43,518 bases of DNA, taken from positions 1-43,518 of the forward strand of contig CAMVOL010000020.1 in assembly GCA_947169105.1 (NCBI GenBank), read 5' to 3'. Positions 1 through 7,930 of this stretch are shown one piece after another (position 1 is the first letter of the stretch; the number at the start of each line of letters is the position of its first letter). The translations under genes and the position numbers were made by a program. Origin of the DNA: an uncultured Bacteroidales bacterium (GTDB lineage Bacteria; Bacteroidota; Bacteroidia; Bacteroidales; WCHB1-69). The notes under the pieces were generated by a model that saw nothing but the letters and a program-made list of their open reading frames with translations, did no database searches and was not told the origin of the DNA.

Positions 1-476
1 TTCTTGCCGTTTTCTCGGATGATTTTGGCGCGGTCGGCCTCGGAGGTGTTGTTGTCCACCCCTTTCAGGATTTCGGCTGTAACATCTTCAATATAAGTAA
101 GAAAAGAAACAGTAAGTCCCTCGTTGGGGAGTTCTTGGTCTTTGCTTCTGGCCCAGAAGCCGTCCTGAAGGTAGTCGTGTTCCACGGAAGCGTGGCTCTG
201 CACGTAGGAGAGGCCGCAGTGGTGGTTGGTGAGCAGCAGGCCTTCGGGCGAGATCAGTTCGCCGGTGCAGCCGCCGCCGAACTGCACGATGGCATCTTTG
301 AGGCTGGGCTGGTTGAAGCTGAAAATTTGTTCTGCCGTCAGTTTGCAGCCCAAACGCTGCATGTCGGCGAGGTTCTGTCCATTAATGGAGTAGGGGAGCC
401 ACATCCCCTCATCGGCGCGCACACTGGCGACAAGCATCATCAGAAAGATGAATAAAACGTTGATTCTCTTTGACAT
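1..476 (-). CDS. S46 family dipeptidyl-peptidase (DPP7/DPP11-like), N-terminal part
   Basis: Only the first 158 or so codons lie in the window; the gene runs off the left edge. The start is the ATG at 474-476, followed by a signal peptide (hydrophobic residues 7-19, ending near VRA). Residues 68-87 carry the S46 signature GGGCTGEL...LLTNHHC, where the TNHHC histidines (85-86) hold the catalytic base of the serine triad. The following stretch VEHDYLQDGFW and ELPNEGLTVSFL is also typical. These periplasmic enzymes release N-terminal dipeptides and feed amino-acid-fermenting Bacteroidetes. DPP7 and DPP11 differ near the catalytic serine, which is outside the window, so substrate preference cannot be assigned. 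A -7 box at 499-506 lies just upstream. Confidence 0.93.
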   Translation of the reverse strand, partial: MSKRINVLFIFLMMLVASVRADEGMWLPYSINGQNLADMQRLGCKLTAEQIFSFNQPSLKDAIVQFGGGCTGELISPEGLLLTNHHCGLSYVQSHASVEHDYLQDGFWARSKDQELPNEGLTVSFLTYIEDVTAEILKGVDNNTSEADRAKIIRENGK

Positions 477-498
477 AATGTTGATAGTTTTGAAAGCG

Positions 499-506
499 CA
501 AAGGTA
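499..506 (-). promoter_or_regulatory. -7 box TACCTTTG of the S46 peptidase gene
   Basis: Reads TACCTTTG on the minus strand, an exact TAnnTTTG match, 23 nt upstream of the ATG at 476. It implies a short leader. No clear -33 TTTG element is visible. Confidence 0.7.
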
Positions 507-524
507 CGATTTTTTTCGGGAAAT

Positions 525-559
525 AAAAAAAGCGGAAGCATATTCGCCTCCGCTTTTTT
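525..559 (-). terminator. Intrinsic terminator behind the FSMP gene
   Basis: GCGGA (532-536) pairs with TCCGC (549-553), extended by an A-run/T-run stem (525-531 with 554-559). On the minus strand it ends in a T run, 20 nt after the stop of the 579-1265 gene. It separates that gene from the S46 promoter. Confidence 0.75.
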
Positions 560-578
560 ATCATTGCATATTGTCAAC

Positions 579-1265
579 TTAGTCTTTCACGCAGCGCACG
601 GAATAGCCGATGCACTTTTGCACTTCGTGACGGTTCAGATGAGCGTCGTAGTAGTAGGCAGTGCGGTTCCAAGCGTAGGAGATGGACTGGTTCTTGCCTG
701 TTGCAGTCCAATAGCCGGCATCCACCGTCTGCCAAGTGAAGTCACCGTAGGGGTTGCGGAAACCACCGGCGATGAGGTTGAAACCGTAGTCGTTATTCGC
801 GCCGTCGAGAGCGTCCTTCCAGTGCTTGGTACCTTCCTCACGCAGGGCCTGCGCCGCTTTGTCACGGCCGCCCACCTTGTTTTCAAGGGTGTTCCAGTCA
901 GCATCGGTGGCAACGTGCCAGCCCTTCGGGCAGATGTTGCCGGCGTTGATGGCGTACCAGTTGTACAGGGCACCGTACTCGTTCTTGTTGCCGCTGTTGT
1001 TGTCGTACCAGCAGTAGGCAGGCGATTTGCAGTCCACCCATTCCTGTTTGCCAGTCACGTTCTTGATGCTGTTGCCGTTGGCATACTTCGTGGTTTTCAG
1101 GTTCTCGGCCATCCACGTCTGCGAACCGATGACAACGGTCTTGTACTCGTTGCCGTCCGCATCCTTCACCGTCTCACCGGCTTTCTGTGCCGACAGCGTC
1201 ATAGCGCCACCGAGCAGCACAACCAGCAGAAGGCTTCTTAAAATGATGTTTTCCATGTTTTTCAT
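579..1265 (-). CDS. Secreted FSMP-domain protein (Fibrobacter succinogenes major paralogous domain)
   Basis: A 228-residue protein with a signal peptide (hydrophobic residues 8-24, cleavage near LSAQ). The rest is one FSMP domain, recognised from VKDADGNEYKTVVIGSQTWM, then AENLKTTKYANG, CWYDNN, YGALYNWYA, CPKGWHVATDADW, GFRNPYG and the closing YSVRCVKD. This domain is common in exported proteins of Fibrobacter and Bacteroidetes and is taken to be extracellular; its biochemical role is not established. ATGs at 1265 and 1256 are both possible starts. It is flanked upstream by the M13 peptidase gene (113-nt gap) and downstream by a terminator. I saw no exact -7 box in front of it. Confidence 0.88.
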   Translation of the reverse strand: MKNMENIILRSLLLVVLLGGAMTLSAQKAGETVKDADGNEYKTVVIGSQTWMAENLKTTKYANGNSIKNVTGKQEWVDCKSPAYCWYDNNSGNKNEYGALYNWYAINAGNICPKGWHVATDADWNTLENKVGGRDKAAQALREEGTKHWKDALDGANNDYGFNLIAGGFRNPYGDFTWQTVDAGYWTATGKNQSISYAWNRTAYYYDAHLNRHEVQKCIGYSVRCVKD

Positions 1266-1342
1266 AATACAATATTTTTAAAGATTAATAATTTGATTTG
1301 CAGATTTGAAGCTCACTTCGTTCGCATTTACAATTTGATTAT

Positions 1343-1370
1343 TTCTCAATTCTCAATTCTCAATTCTCAA
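1343..1370. repeat. Heptanucleotide satellite, 4 x TTCTCAA
   Basis: Four perfect 7-bp units in a row. Read on the minus strand the units are GAGAATT-like, the same family as the arrays at 29825, 31789 and 35228. The array begins 8 nt after the stop codon of the M13 peptidase gene (1379-1381), in the direction of its transcription. Confidence 0.85.
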
Positions 1371-1378
1371 TTTTCAGA

Positions 1379-3448
1379 TTACCAGATTTTCGCTCTCTTT
1401 TCGGGTTCGAGGTACATCTTGTCGCCGGGCTTGATGTTGAAGGCCTCGATGAAGGCGTCGATGTGCGGCAGGGTGCCGTTCACGCGCCACATGCCGAGGG
1501 AGTGCGGGTCGGTCATGGTGCGGCGGGAGATTTCTTCGTCGCGGATGTTGTTGGCCCACACGTTGGCGTAGGCGATGAAGAAACGCTGGTTGGCGGTGAA
1601 TCCGTCCATCATTTCTTGCACCGTGCCCTGCTCTTTGGCGTGCTGTAACGCCACAAATGAGGTGTTCAGGCCGCCGTTGTCGGCGATATTTTCACCGAGG
1701 GTGAACTGACCGTTGGCGTGGAGTCCGGGAAGGACTTCAATGCCGTTGAAGTGGTCCACCAGCACCTGTGCCTGATTGACGAAGTTCTTGCTGTCTTCTT
1801 CTGTCCACCAATCGTTTACGTTGCCAGTCTTGTCGTACTGGCGTCCTTGGTCGTCGAAGCCGTGGGTCATCTCGTGGCCGATCACCACGCCGATGGCGCC
1901 GTAATTGACGGCATCGTCCGCGTTCATGTCGAAGAACGGGGGCTGAAGAATGGCAGCGGGGAAGCAGATTTCGTTAGTGGTGGGGTTGTAGTAAGCGTTC
2001 ACCGTTTGCGGCGACATCAGCCATTCGCTCGGATCCACTGGCTTGCCAATCTTGGAGAGGCGGTATTCGTTCTCGAACTTGCTGGCACGCATCACGTTGG
2101 CGTAGTAGCTGTCGTTTTCGATGGTGAGCCCGCTGTAGTCGCGCCATTTGTCGGGATAACCGACTTTCACGATGATGGCTTCCAGTTTTTCGAGGGCTTT
2201 CTGCTTGGTCTCCTGTGACATCCATGTGACGTTGGAGATGCGTTCGCCGAGGGCGGTCTTGAGGTTGCCGATCATCGTAAGCATACGCTCCTTGGCTTCG
2301 GCCGGGAAGTACTGTTCCACATAGAGTTGGCCGACGGGTTCTGCCAGCAGTCCGCTGACGGTATTGATGACCCGTTTCCAACGCTCGCGGTTCTCTTCCT
2401 TGCCGGAGAGGATTTTGCCGTAGAATTCAAAGCTGGCATCCACGAAATCGTCGCTGAGGTAGGAGGCGGCTTCGTTGATGACGTTCCATGCGAGATAGGC
2501 TTTGACTGCGTTAATATCCTGTGTGGCAAGGAACTTGTTCAAAGATGTGAAATAGGAGGAAAGCACCACGTTCACCTCATCGACCTTGTTCGGAACGATG
2601 GTTTCGACATATTTGTTGAGGTCGATGACCGTCATCAGTTTGGCGGCGTCTTCCATCGTCATCACGTTGTTGGTCTTGACGGGGTCTCGGAGTTCGTTTT
2701 TGTCAATGAAGATTTTGGCGAGGCCGGCTTCCACGTTCCACACTTTGGCGGCGAGGGCTTTCTCTTTGCCGGCGTTGTTCGTCATTTCGCCGTATTCTGA
2801 AAGCTCCATCAGTTTTTCGACCATTGTCAGGTACCCGTCTTTGATTTTGGCGTCGGGTTTCAGGTAGTAGTCGCGTTCGCCGAGGCCGAGGCCGCTTTGG
2901 GCCAGCCATGCGATGGTGAGGGTGCTGTTGTTCGGGGAGGCCTCACCAAAAATGCCGAAGAACGGGGAATAGCCGTTGGAGTGGAGTTCAATGATGATGT
3001 CGGTGAGTTCCTTGTTGCTTTTTACATCGGCGATTTTCTGGAGGATGGGGCGGATGGGCTGGTCGCCCTGCTCGTTGATGGTCTGCGTGTCCATACCGCA
3101 GTTGTAAAAGTCACCGATTTTCTGGGCGATGCTGCCCTTGTCGTTGCTCTGCTGTGCGATATCGGTAATCAGCTTGTTGAGCTGTTTTTCCGTGTTCTCG
3201 CCCAGCTGGTCGAAGGAGCCGTAGCGGGAATATTCGGCAGGAAGCGGGTGGCTCTTGACCCAGCCGCCGCAGGCGAACTGGTAAAAGTCATCGGCGGGGT
3301 TGGCCGTGGTGTCGAGGTTGTCCATCACGATGCCGGACACCAGCTCTTTTTCAGGATCTCCCTCCTTTTGCCCGTTATGGCAGCCGGAAAAAAGAAAACT
3401 AACGATTAGCATAAGCGAACCGATTTTAAGAAATGTTTTGTAACTCAT
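1379..3448 (-). CDS. M13 family zinc metallopeptidase lipoprotein (PepO/neprilysin-like)
   Basis: A 689-residue M13 endopeptidase, the usual length. A lipoprotein signal ends at FLFSGC (Cys23), so it is membrane anchored. The N-terminal M13 half starts with NPADDFYQFACGGW (50-63). The catalytic part has NAYYNP (484-489) for substrate backbone binding, the zinc motif HEMTH (525-529), and GENIADNGG (585-593) with Glu586 as third ligand. The C-terminus ends in RAKIW; many M13 enzymes have Cys-x-x-Trp there, and here the Cys is Ala. It should cut peptides in the periplasm or at the surface, with the S46 gene nearby pointing to peptide use. Transcribed alone from a -7 box at 3495. Confidence 0.95.
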   Translation of the reverse strand: MSYKTFLKIGSLMLIVSFLFSGCHNGQKEGDPEKELVSGIVMDNLDTTANPADDFYQFACGGWVKSHPLPAEYSRYGSFDQLGENTEKQLNKLITDIAQQSNDKGSIAQKIGDFYNCGMDTQTINEQGDQPIRPILQKIADVKSNKELTDIIIELHSNGYSPFFGIFGEASPNNSTLTIAWLAQSGLGLGERDYYLKPDAKIKDGYLTMVEKLMELSEYGEMTNNAGKEKALAAKVWNVEAGLAKIFIDKNELRDPVKTNNVMTMEDAAKLMTVIDLNKYVETIVPNKVDEVNVVLSSYFTSLNKFLATQDINAVKAYLAWNVINEAASYLSDDFVDASFEFYGKILSGKEENRERWKRVINTVSGLLAEPVGQLYVEQYFPAEAKERMLTMIGNLKTALGERISNVTWMSQETKQKALEKLEAIIVKVGYPDKWRDYSGLTIENDSYYANVMRASKFENEYRLSKIGKPVDPSEWLMSPQTVNAYYNPTTNEICFPAAILQPPFFDMNADDAVNYGAIGVVIGHEMTHGFDDQGRQYDKTGNVNDWWTEEDSKNFVNQAQVLVDHFNGIEVLPGLHANGQFTLGENIADNGGLNTSFVALQHAKEQGTVQEMMDGFTANQRFFIAYANVWANNIRDEEISRRTMTDPHSLGMWRVNGTLPHIDAFIEAFNIKPGDKMYLEPEKRAKIW

Positions 3449-3494
3449 TGTTTTACAGTATTTAATAATAATTTTCGCTTTTTACAATAATCGG

Positions 3495-3502
3495 CAAAAA
3501 TA
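3495..3502 (-). promoter_or_regulatory. -7 box TATTTTTG of the M13 peptidase gene
   Basis: Exact TAnnTTTG match on the minus strand, 46 nt upstream of the start codon, in the gap after the sigma-factor gene. Confidence 0.7.
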
Positions 3503-3526
3503 CGAAAATTTTGGAAAAAGTGCAGA

Positions 3527-4135
3527 TTATATCGCAAATTTCACCTTTTCCATGATAGCGGACAGCATATACTTGGCACGGAATAGCTGTATTTTAACGT
3601 TGCTCATGCTGATGTTCAGCGTCTGGGCGATCTCCTCGTAGGAAAGTTCCTGGAAGTAGCGCAGTTCGATGAGTGTGCGGTATTTGGGACGGAGCTGGTC
3701 CACGGCCCAACGCATCATCTTGGCCCGTTCTTTGCGCATATATGTTTCTTCTTGAGTGAGCGACGGCCCTGCCTCGCTTGACTCGCAGGCGTTCTCGAAG
3801 ACCACGAAGTCCTCATCCACGCACTGCGGGGAGGTGTTTTTGCGCCGCATATAGTCGATGCAGTTGTTGATGGCAATCCGGAATATCCACGTGGAGAAGG
3901 CGTAGTCGGTTGTGTATTTGTCCAGATTCTTGAATGCCTTTCCAAAAGCTTCAATGGTAAGATCCTCCGCGTCATACGGGCTTTTCGTCATTTTCAGCAT
4001 CGTGAAATAGATGGGGTCGCGGTAAAAGGTCATCAGGTCGGTGTAGGCCTGCTGGCTCCCCCCAAGGGCGGAGTTCACAAGGAGCGCGTCACGCTTGGCC
4101 TTGTCGGTGGTACTGTTGGCGGCTTTTATCTCCAT
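3527..4135 (-). CDS. ECF-type RNA polymerase sigma-70 family factor
   Basis: A 202-residue sigma factor. Region 2 spans about residues 25-95 and includes AEDLTIEAFGKAFKNLD and FSTWIFRIAINNCIDYMRRK. Region 4 spans about 145-195 with LRPKYRTLIELRYFQ and the helix-turn-helix LSYEEIAQTLNIS followed by NVKIQLFRAK. Regions 1.1 and 3 are absent, as expected for the ECF group. Its start overlaps the end of the upstream glycosyltransferase gene by 10 nt, so translation is likely coupled and both use the promoter at 5291. No anti-sigma gene follows; the next gene downstream has its own promoter. The regulon cannot be told from sequence. Confidence 0.93.
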   Translation of the reverse strand: MEIKAANSTTDKAKRDALLVNSALGGSQQAYTDLMTFYRDPIYFTMLKMTKSPYDAEDLTIEAFGKAFKNLDKYTTDYAFSTWIFRIAINNCIDYMRRKNTSPQCVDEDFVVFENACESSEAGPSLTQEETYMRKERAKMMRWAVDQLRPKYRTLIELRYFQELSYEEIAQTLNISMSNVKIQLFRAKYMLSAIMEKVKFAI

Positions 4136-5268
4136 TTTCGTTTTTCAAATTTGGAAAGGAAATTGATGCAGGGATTGAGGAGGGCGAATACAATGTCGTA
4201 AAAGAGGAGGAACGGGGTGAGCCCTTTCTCGTTGGTTTTCTTGGCGGCTTTGCCGAAGACGAAGTGCTGGGAGGCGATTTTTAGAACGGCGATGCCGAGG
4301 CCAATGCCCAGAAGTAGGAAGTCCTTGAGGCAGAAGACGATAGTGCAGGCAAGGGCTGCGTAGAACAGCAGCGAAAGAAAGTTGTACATTTTCAGGAGGA
4401 TGCGGCCACCTGTGGTGTAGCACGAGCGGGTGACGAAGGCGGCTTTCTTCTGCTGGAACCAGCGCGACGGCGTGAGCCCCGTCTGCGAAATCAACGCGTC
4501 AGGATCCGGCTCCACGTCGCAGGCGACGGAGGTGGCGACTTTGTTCATAAAGATGTCGTCATCACCGTAAGGCATCCGGGGTTGCGCCATGAATGTCTCC
4601 TTGTTCTTCAGAAAGATGGTTCTTGTGTAGGCGAGGTTGCGTCCGTTGGCCATCACCGGCATTCCCGCCAAAGTGTAGGAAAAGGAAATGATAAGGTTCC
4701 GAACCGCGTCATAGCGCATCAGGGCGTTGAGGAAACCGGGCTTGCGGACTACGGACACGCCGCCGAAGACCACGCGGACCTTACGGGTGAACCGCCCTGC
4801 AAGGTGCTGGAGCCAGTAAGGGCTCGCGGGTATGCTTGACGCGTCGGTAAGCACCACCATTTCGTTTTTTGCCGCCTTGATGCCCAGAGCCAGTGGAAAT
4901 TTCCGGCCCCGGATATTGGAAATGGACGAAGTCAGATCGACATAATGGAGGTTCGGGTAATTGTTCTTGAACTCGTTGATGAGGTCTGCCGTTTCGTCGA
5001 TGGAGTTGTCGTTCACCACCACCACTTCATAGTTCGGATAGTCCTGCGAAAGCAGCACGGGCAGCGACTTGATCAGCAGGTGCGACTCGTCGCGGGCGGT
5101 CAGCACCACCGAGACGGGCGGCAGGTCGTCCACCGGCACCGGCTTTTTCTCTTTGCGGAACACGAAACGTCCGTACAAAGCGAAGTAGTAAAGCAGAAGC
5201 AGTAGCGAGATGGTGCCAAGGCAGATCACACAAATCAAGGGGATATTCACGAGAACGGAAAGCAACAT
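4126..5268 (-). CDS. Membrane-bound family 2 glycosyltransferase
   Basis: 380 residues with the start at the ATG at 5268. A longer reading frame begins with TTG at 5304 but runs across the -7 box at 5291-5298, so it is unlikely. One N-terminal membrane helix (about 5-32) precedes a GT-A domain: PVSVVLTARDE (51-61), VVVVNDNS (82-89), TDASS (141-145, metal and sugar-nucleotide site) and PYGDDDIF (233-240, probable catalytic base region), then a TPSRW stretch (266-270) resembling the RW motif of processive enzymes. Two or three C-terminal helices follow (about 295-335 and 350-372). It probably adds sugars to an envelope polysaccharide or lipid; donor and acceptor are unknown. First gene of an operon with the ECF sigma factor. 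Confidence 0.88.
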   Translation of the reverse strand: MLLSVLVNIPLICVICLGTISLLLLLYYFALYGRFVFRKEKKPVPVDDLPPVSVVLTARDESHLLIKSLPVLLSQDYPNYEVVVVNDNSIDETADLINEFKNNYPNLHYVDLTSSISNIRGRKFPLALGIKAAKNEMVVLTDASSIPASPYWLQHLAGRFTRKVRVVFGGVSVVRKPGFLNALMRYDAVRNLIISFSYTLAGMPVMANGRNLAYTRTIFLKNKETFMAQPRMPYGDDDIFMNKVATSVACDVEPDPDALISQTGLTPSRWFQQKKAAFVTRSCYTTGGRILLKMYNFLSLLFYAALACTIVFCLKDFLLLGIGLGIAVLKIASQHFVFGKAAKKTNEKGLTPFLLFYDIVFALLNPCINFLSKFEKRKWR

Positions 5269-5290
5269 ACTCCTGTTAGAATTTAACGCG

Positions 5291-5298
5291 CAAAAGTA
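5291..5298 (-). promoter_or_regulatory. -7 box TACTTTTG of the glycosyltransferase-sigma operon
   Basis: Exact TAnnTTTG match on the minus strand, 22 nt upstream of the ATG at 5268. It faces away from the tgt box, with only 24 bp between the two boxes. Confidence 0.72.
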
Positions 5299-5322
5299 TT
5301 TCAAATGTTTCGGATTTTGGTG

Positions 5323-5330
5323 TATTTTTG
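5323..5330 (+). promoter_or_regulatory. -7 box TATTTTTG of tgt
   Basis: Exact TAnnTTTG match, 18 nt before the ATG of tgt at 5349. It shows that the upstream in-frame TTG at 5328 is not the start. Confidence 0.72.
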
Positions 5331-5348
5331 CCGCAAAATACTAACAGA

Positions 5349-6482
5349 ATGCAGTTCATTGTTGAAAAATCCGACGAAAAGAGCTCGGCACGCGCCGGTG
5401 TCATCACCACCGACCACGGCAAGATACAGACTCCCATTTTCATGCCCGTAGGGACATTGGGCGCTGTGAAAGCCATCCACATGTACGACCTGAAAGATGA
5501 AGTGAAGGCACAAATCATCCTTGGTAACACCTACCACCTGTACCTGCGCCCCGGCATGGAGGTGATTGCAGCGGCGGGCGGACTGCACCAATTCAACGGC
5601 TGGGACCGTCCCATCCTCACCGACAGCGGCGGCTTCCAAGTGTTCTCCCTCAGCCAAACCCGCAAGATCAAACCCGACGAGGGCGTCTGGTTCCAGTCGC
5701 ACATTGACGGCTCCCGCCACCTTTTTTCACCGGAGAAAGTTATTGACATACAACGTACTATCGGTTCCGACATTATGATGGCCTTCGACGAGTGTCCGCC
5801 CTATCCCTGCACCTACGAATACGCCCGTAAGTCACTTGACATCACCCTCGGCTGGCTTGACCGCTGCTGGAAGCGGTTTCACGAGACCGAGCCAAAGTAC
5901 GGGCATTCACAGACCCTCTTTCCCATCGTGCAAGGTAGTACCTACAAAGACCTACGGACCAAGTCGGTGGAGCACATTGTCAAGCTCGACAGCGAAGGTG
6001 TCGCCATCGGGGGCATTGCCGTCGGTGAGCCCACGGACCTGATGTACGAGATGGCCGACCACTGCTGCCAGATCCTGCCGAAAGACAAACCACGCTACCT
6101 GATGGGGGTCGGAACGCCAGCCAACATATTGGAAAACATTGCTTTGGGCGTGGATATGTTCGACTGTGTGATGCCCGCCCGCGACGGCCGCCACGGACTG
6201 CTTTTCACTTGGGACGGAATCATGAACATGAAAAACGAGAAGTGGAAAGCTGACTTCACCCCCTTGGATGCCAGTAGTGACCTGACCGCCGACCGCATTT
6301 ACACTCGCGCCTACCTGCGTCACCTATACACCGCCGGCGAAATGCTCGGCCCGATGATTGGGACCATCCATAACCTCCACTTCTACCTGCAGCTCGTCAC
6401 TATGGCGCGGCAGAAAATCATTGATGGCACCTTCACCGAGTGGAAAAACCGGATGGTGCCGATATTGTCGAAGAGAGTGTAA
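5349..6482 (+). CDS. tgt: tRNA-guanine transglycosylase (queuine/preQ1 tRNA-ribosyltransferase)
   Basis: 377 residues, the normal length. It exchanges guanine-34 of GUN-anticodon tRNAs for preQ1 on the way to queuosine. Visible motifs: TDSGGFQVFS (91-100) with the base-binding Asp92, AFDECPP (145-151), GGIAVGE (221-227) and GVDMFDCVMPAR (267-278), which holds the nucleophilic Asp. The C-terminal zinc site is degenerate: where the E. coli type has Cys-x-Cys-x2-Cys this protein has Ser310, Leu312 and Asp315, while the His of TIHN (His341) is kept. The start at 5349 follows the -7 box at 5323. It converges on cinA with a 3-nt gap. Confidence 0.95.
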   Translation: MQFIVEKSDEKSSARAGVITTDHGKIQTPIFMPVGTLGAVKAIHMYDLKDEVKAQIILGNTYHLYLRPGMEVIAAAGGLHQFNGWDRPILTDSGGFQVFSLSQTRKIKPDEGVWFQSHIDGSRHLFSPEKVIDIQRTIGSDIMMAFDECPPYPCTYEYARKSLDITLGWLDRCWKRFHETEPKYGHSQTLFPIVQGSTYKDLRTKSVEHIVKLDSEGVAIGGIAVGEPTDLMYEMADHCCQILPKDKPRYLMGVGTPANILENIALGVDMFDCVMPARDGRHGLLFTWDGIMNMKNEKWKADFTPLDASSDLTADRIYTRAYLRHLYTAGEMLGPMIGTIHNLHFYLQLVTMARQKIIDGTFTEWKNRMVPILSKRV

Positions 6483-6485
6483 TCG

Positions 6486-7739
6486 TTACTTTCCAGAATT
6501 TGCGAGTCGGAGCAGTGCCGCAAACACGGCATTGCACGTCCGCTCCACAATCTGCGCCCGCCGCCCCGTAAGGTGCAGCAGTTCAGTCGTCACGCCCGCT
6601 GCCGATGCGACGGCAATCCAGACGGTGCCCACCGGCTTTTCGGGAGTTCCGCCGCCTGGTCCGGCCACGCCCGTGGTGGCCACGGCATAGTCGGCACCAA
6701 GGCGCACGCGCACACCTGCTGCCATCTCCCGCACGGTTTCCTCGCTTACAGCCCCGTGCCGCACCAGCGTCTCATGGCTTACTCCCAAAGCACACTCCTT
6801 CACCTCGTTGCTGTAGGCGACGACCCCGCCCCGGAAATATTCGGAAGCGCCAGCCAACGCCGTCAATTTGGAAGCAATGGAGCCGCCCGTACAGCTTTCG
6901 GCCGTGGCCAAAGTCCTTCCTGAAGCGGCCATCGTTCGCGCCACCAACTCGGGCAACGACTCCGCATCTTCGCCCGCAATATATTGTCCAGCAAGCGGAT
7001 ACAGTCCCGTTACGGCTTCATTAATTTGGCTTTGCAGTTTTGCGGAGTCGTTGCCGCGGGCGGTGAGACGCAGTTTCATCAGTCCGGGCTGCGGAAGGTA
7101 GGCCAGCCGGATGTTCTGCGGCAATGCCAGCTCCCACGGCTCAATCAGATCGCTGAGGAATGACTCGCCAATCCCCTGTAGCAGGATGTTTTTGTTGACG
7201 ATGGCCCCGACTTCAAAGTGCTTTTTCAAACGTGGGACAATCTCCGTTTCCATCAAATTGATCATCTCGAACGGAACGCCGGGCAATGAGACCACCACCT
7301 TCGAGGGGTGGTCATCGGTCTCGAACCACATACAGGGAGCTGTGCCTAACACATTGTTGATCATGGTGCAGCAGCGGGGAACCCAAGCTTGTAGCCGGTT
7401 GATGTCGGTCAGTTCGCGCCCGTGGGCCGCGACGATGCGGCGCACGTTCTCCAAAGCCTCCTCATTCTCATATAGTTCGCTTCCGAAAAAGTCGCACAAC
7501 GTCTTTTTGGTGATGTCATCTTTCGTCGGGCCGAGGCCGCCGGTAATCAGGACGGCATCGCTGACATTTAGGCAATGGTGTAGATAGTTTCGGATGTCTT
7601 CGGCATTGTCACCGATGGTGAAAACGCTGCCGACAGCCATCCCTGCCTGCGTAAGCATCTGTGACATTTTGGAAGCATTGGTGTTCACCACCTGTCCGAT
7701 CAGGAGTTCATCTCCGATATTTAGAATGCTGATTCTCAT
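6486..7739 (-). CDS. cinA: CinA family protein (MoCF-binding domain plus NMN amidohydrolase domain)
   Basis: 417 residues, full length. The N-terminal molybdopterin-binding-like domain (about 1-170) has NIGDELLIGQVVNTN (7-21) and TGGLGPTKDD (66-75); in CinA it acts as an ADP-ribose/NAD-related pyrophosphatase. The C-terminal PncC-type domain (about 255-410) has ATAESCTGGSIASKL (279-293) with the catalytic Ser282, then FRGGVVAYSNEVKE and TGVAGPGGGTPEKPVGTVWIA; it deamidates nicotinamide mononucleotide to NaMN for NAD salvage. The family name comes from a competence-inducible homologue. The gene stands alone, convergent with tgt; only a degenerate box (TATTTTGC) was seen upstream. Confidence 0.95.
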   Translation of the reverse strand: MRISILNIGDELLIGQVVNTNASKMSQMLTQAGMAVGSVFTIGDNAEDIRNYLHHCLNVSDAVLITGGLGPTKDDITKKTLCDFFGSELYENEEALENVRRIVAAHGRELTDINRLQAWVPRCCTMINNVLGTAPCMWFETDDHPSKVVVSLPGVPFEMINLMETEIVPRLKKHFEVGAIVNKNILLQGIGESFLSDLIEPWELALPQNIRLAYLPQPGLMKLRLTARGNDSAKLQSQINEAVTGLYPLAGQYIAGEDAESLPELVARTMAASGRTLATAESCTGGSIASKLTALAGASEYFRGGVVAYSNEVKECALGVSHETLVRHGAVSEETVREMAAGVRVRLGADYAVATTGVAGPGGGTPEKPVGTVWIAVASAAGVTTELLHLTGRRAQIVERTCNAVFAALLRLANSGK

Positions 7740-7841
7740 TGTATTGTGTTGTTAGAAAAAGAAGTGCAATAATACAATATTCCAGCAAAATACATCACAT
7801 TACTCCATCTTCCAATCCTCTTGTTTTTTTACTTTTCAACT

Positions 7842-7890
7842 TTCACACTTTTAAACTTTAAAACTTTACAAACCTGATAAACTTTCAAAC
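7842..7890. repeat. AT-rich AACTTT-type satellite upstream of the envelope operon promoter
   Basis: Imperfect reiteration of AACTTT and AAACCTGATAAACTTT elements, ending 8 bp before the -7 box at 7899. The same wording recurs at 31121-31162 and 35354-35395. The rest of the 7740-7898 gap shows no gene. Confidence 0.6.
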
Positions 7891-7898
7891 TAAAATTG

Positions 7899-7906
7899 TA
7901 TCTTTG
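7899..7906 (+). promoter_or_regulatory. -7 box TATCTTTG of the five-gene envelope operon
   Basis: Exact TAnnTTTG match, 24 nt before the ATG at 7931. The longer reading frame from 7904 begins inside this box and is rejected. Confidence 0.72.
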
Positions 7907-7930
7907 CCGCCTTATTTAAAAACCGTACTG

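Noticed and set aside
564-1241. 225-codon plus-strand frame opposite the FSMP gene
   Set aside because: Antisense to a clear secreted domain; Val/Ala-rich composition typical of a shadow.
1379-3448. M13 peptidase damaged at its C-terminus (no Cys-x-x-Trp)
   Set aside because: The frame runs normally to RAKIW, all zinc and substrate residues are present, and bacterial M13 enzymes vary there.
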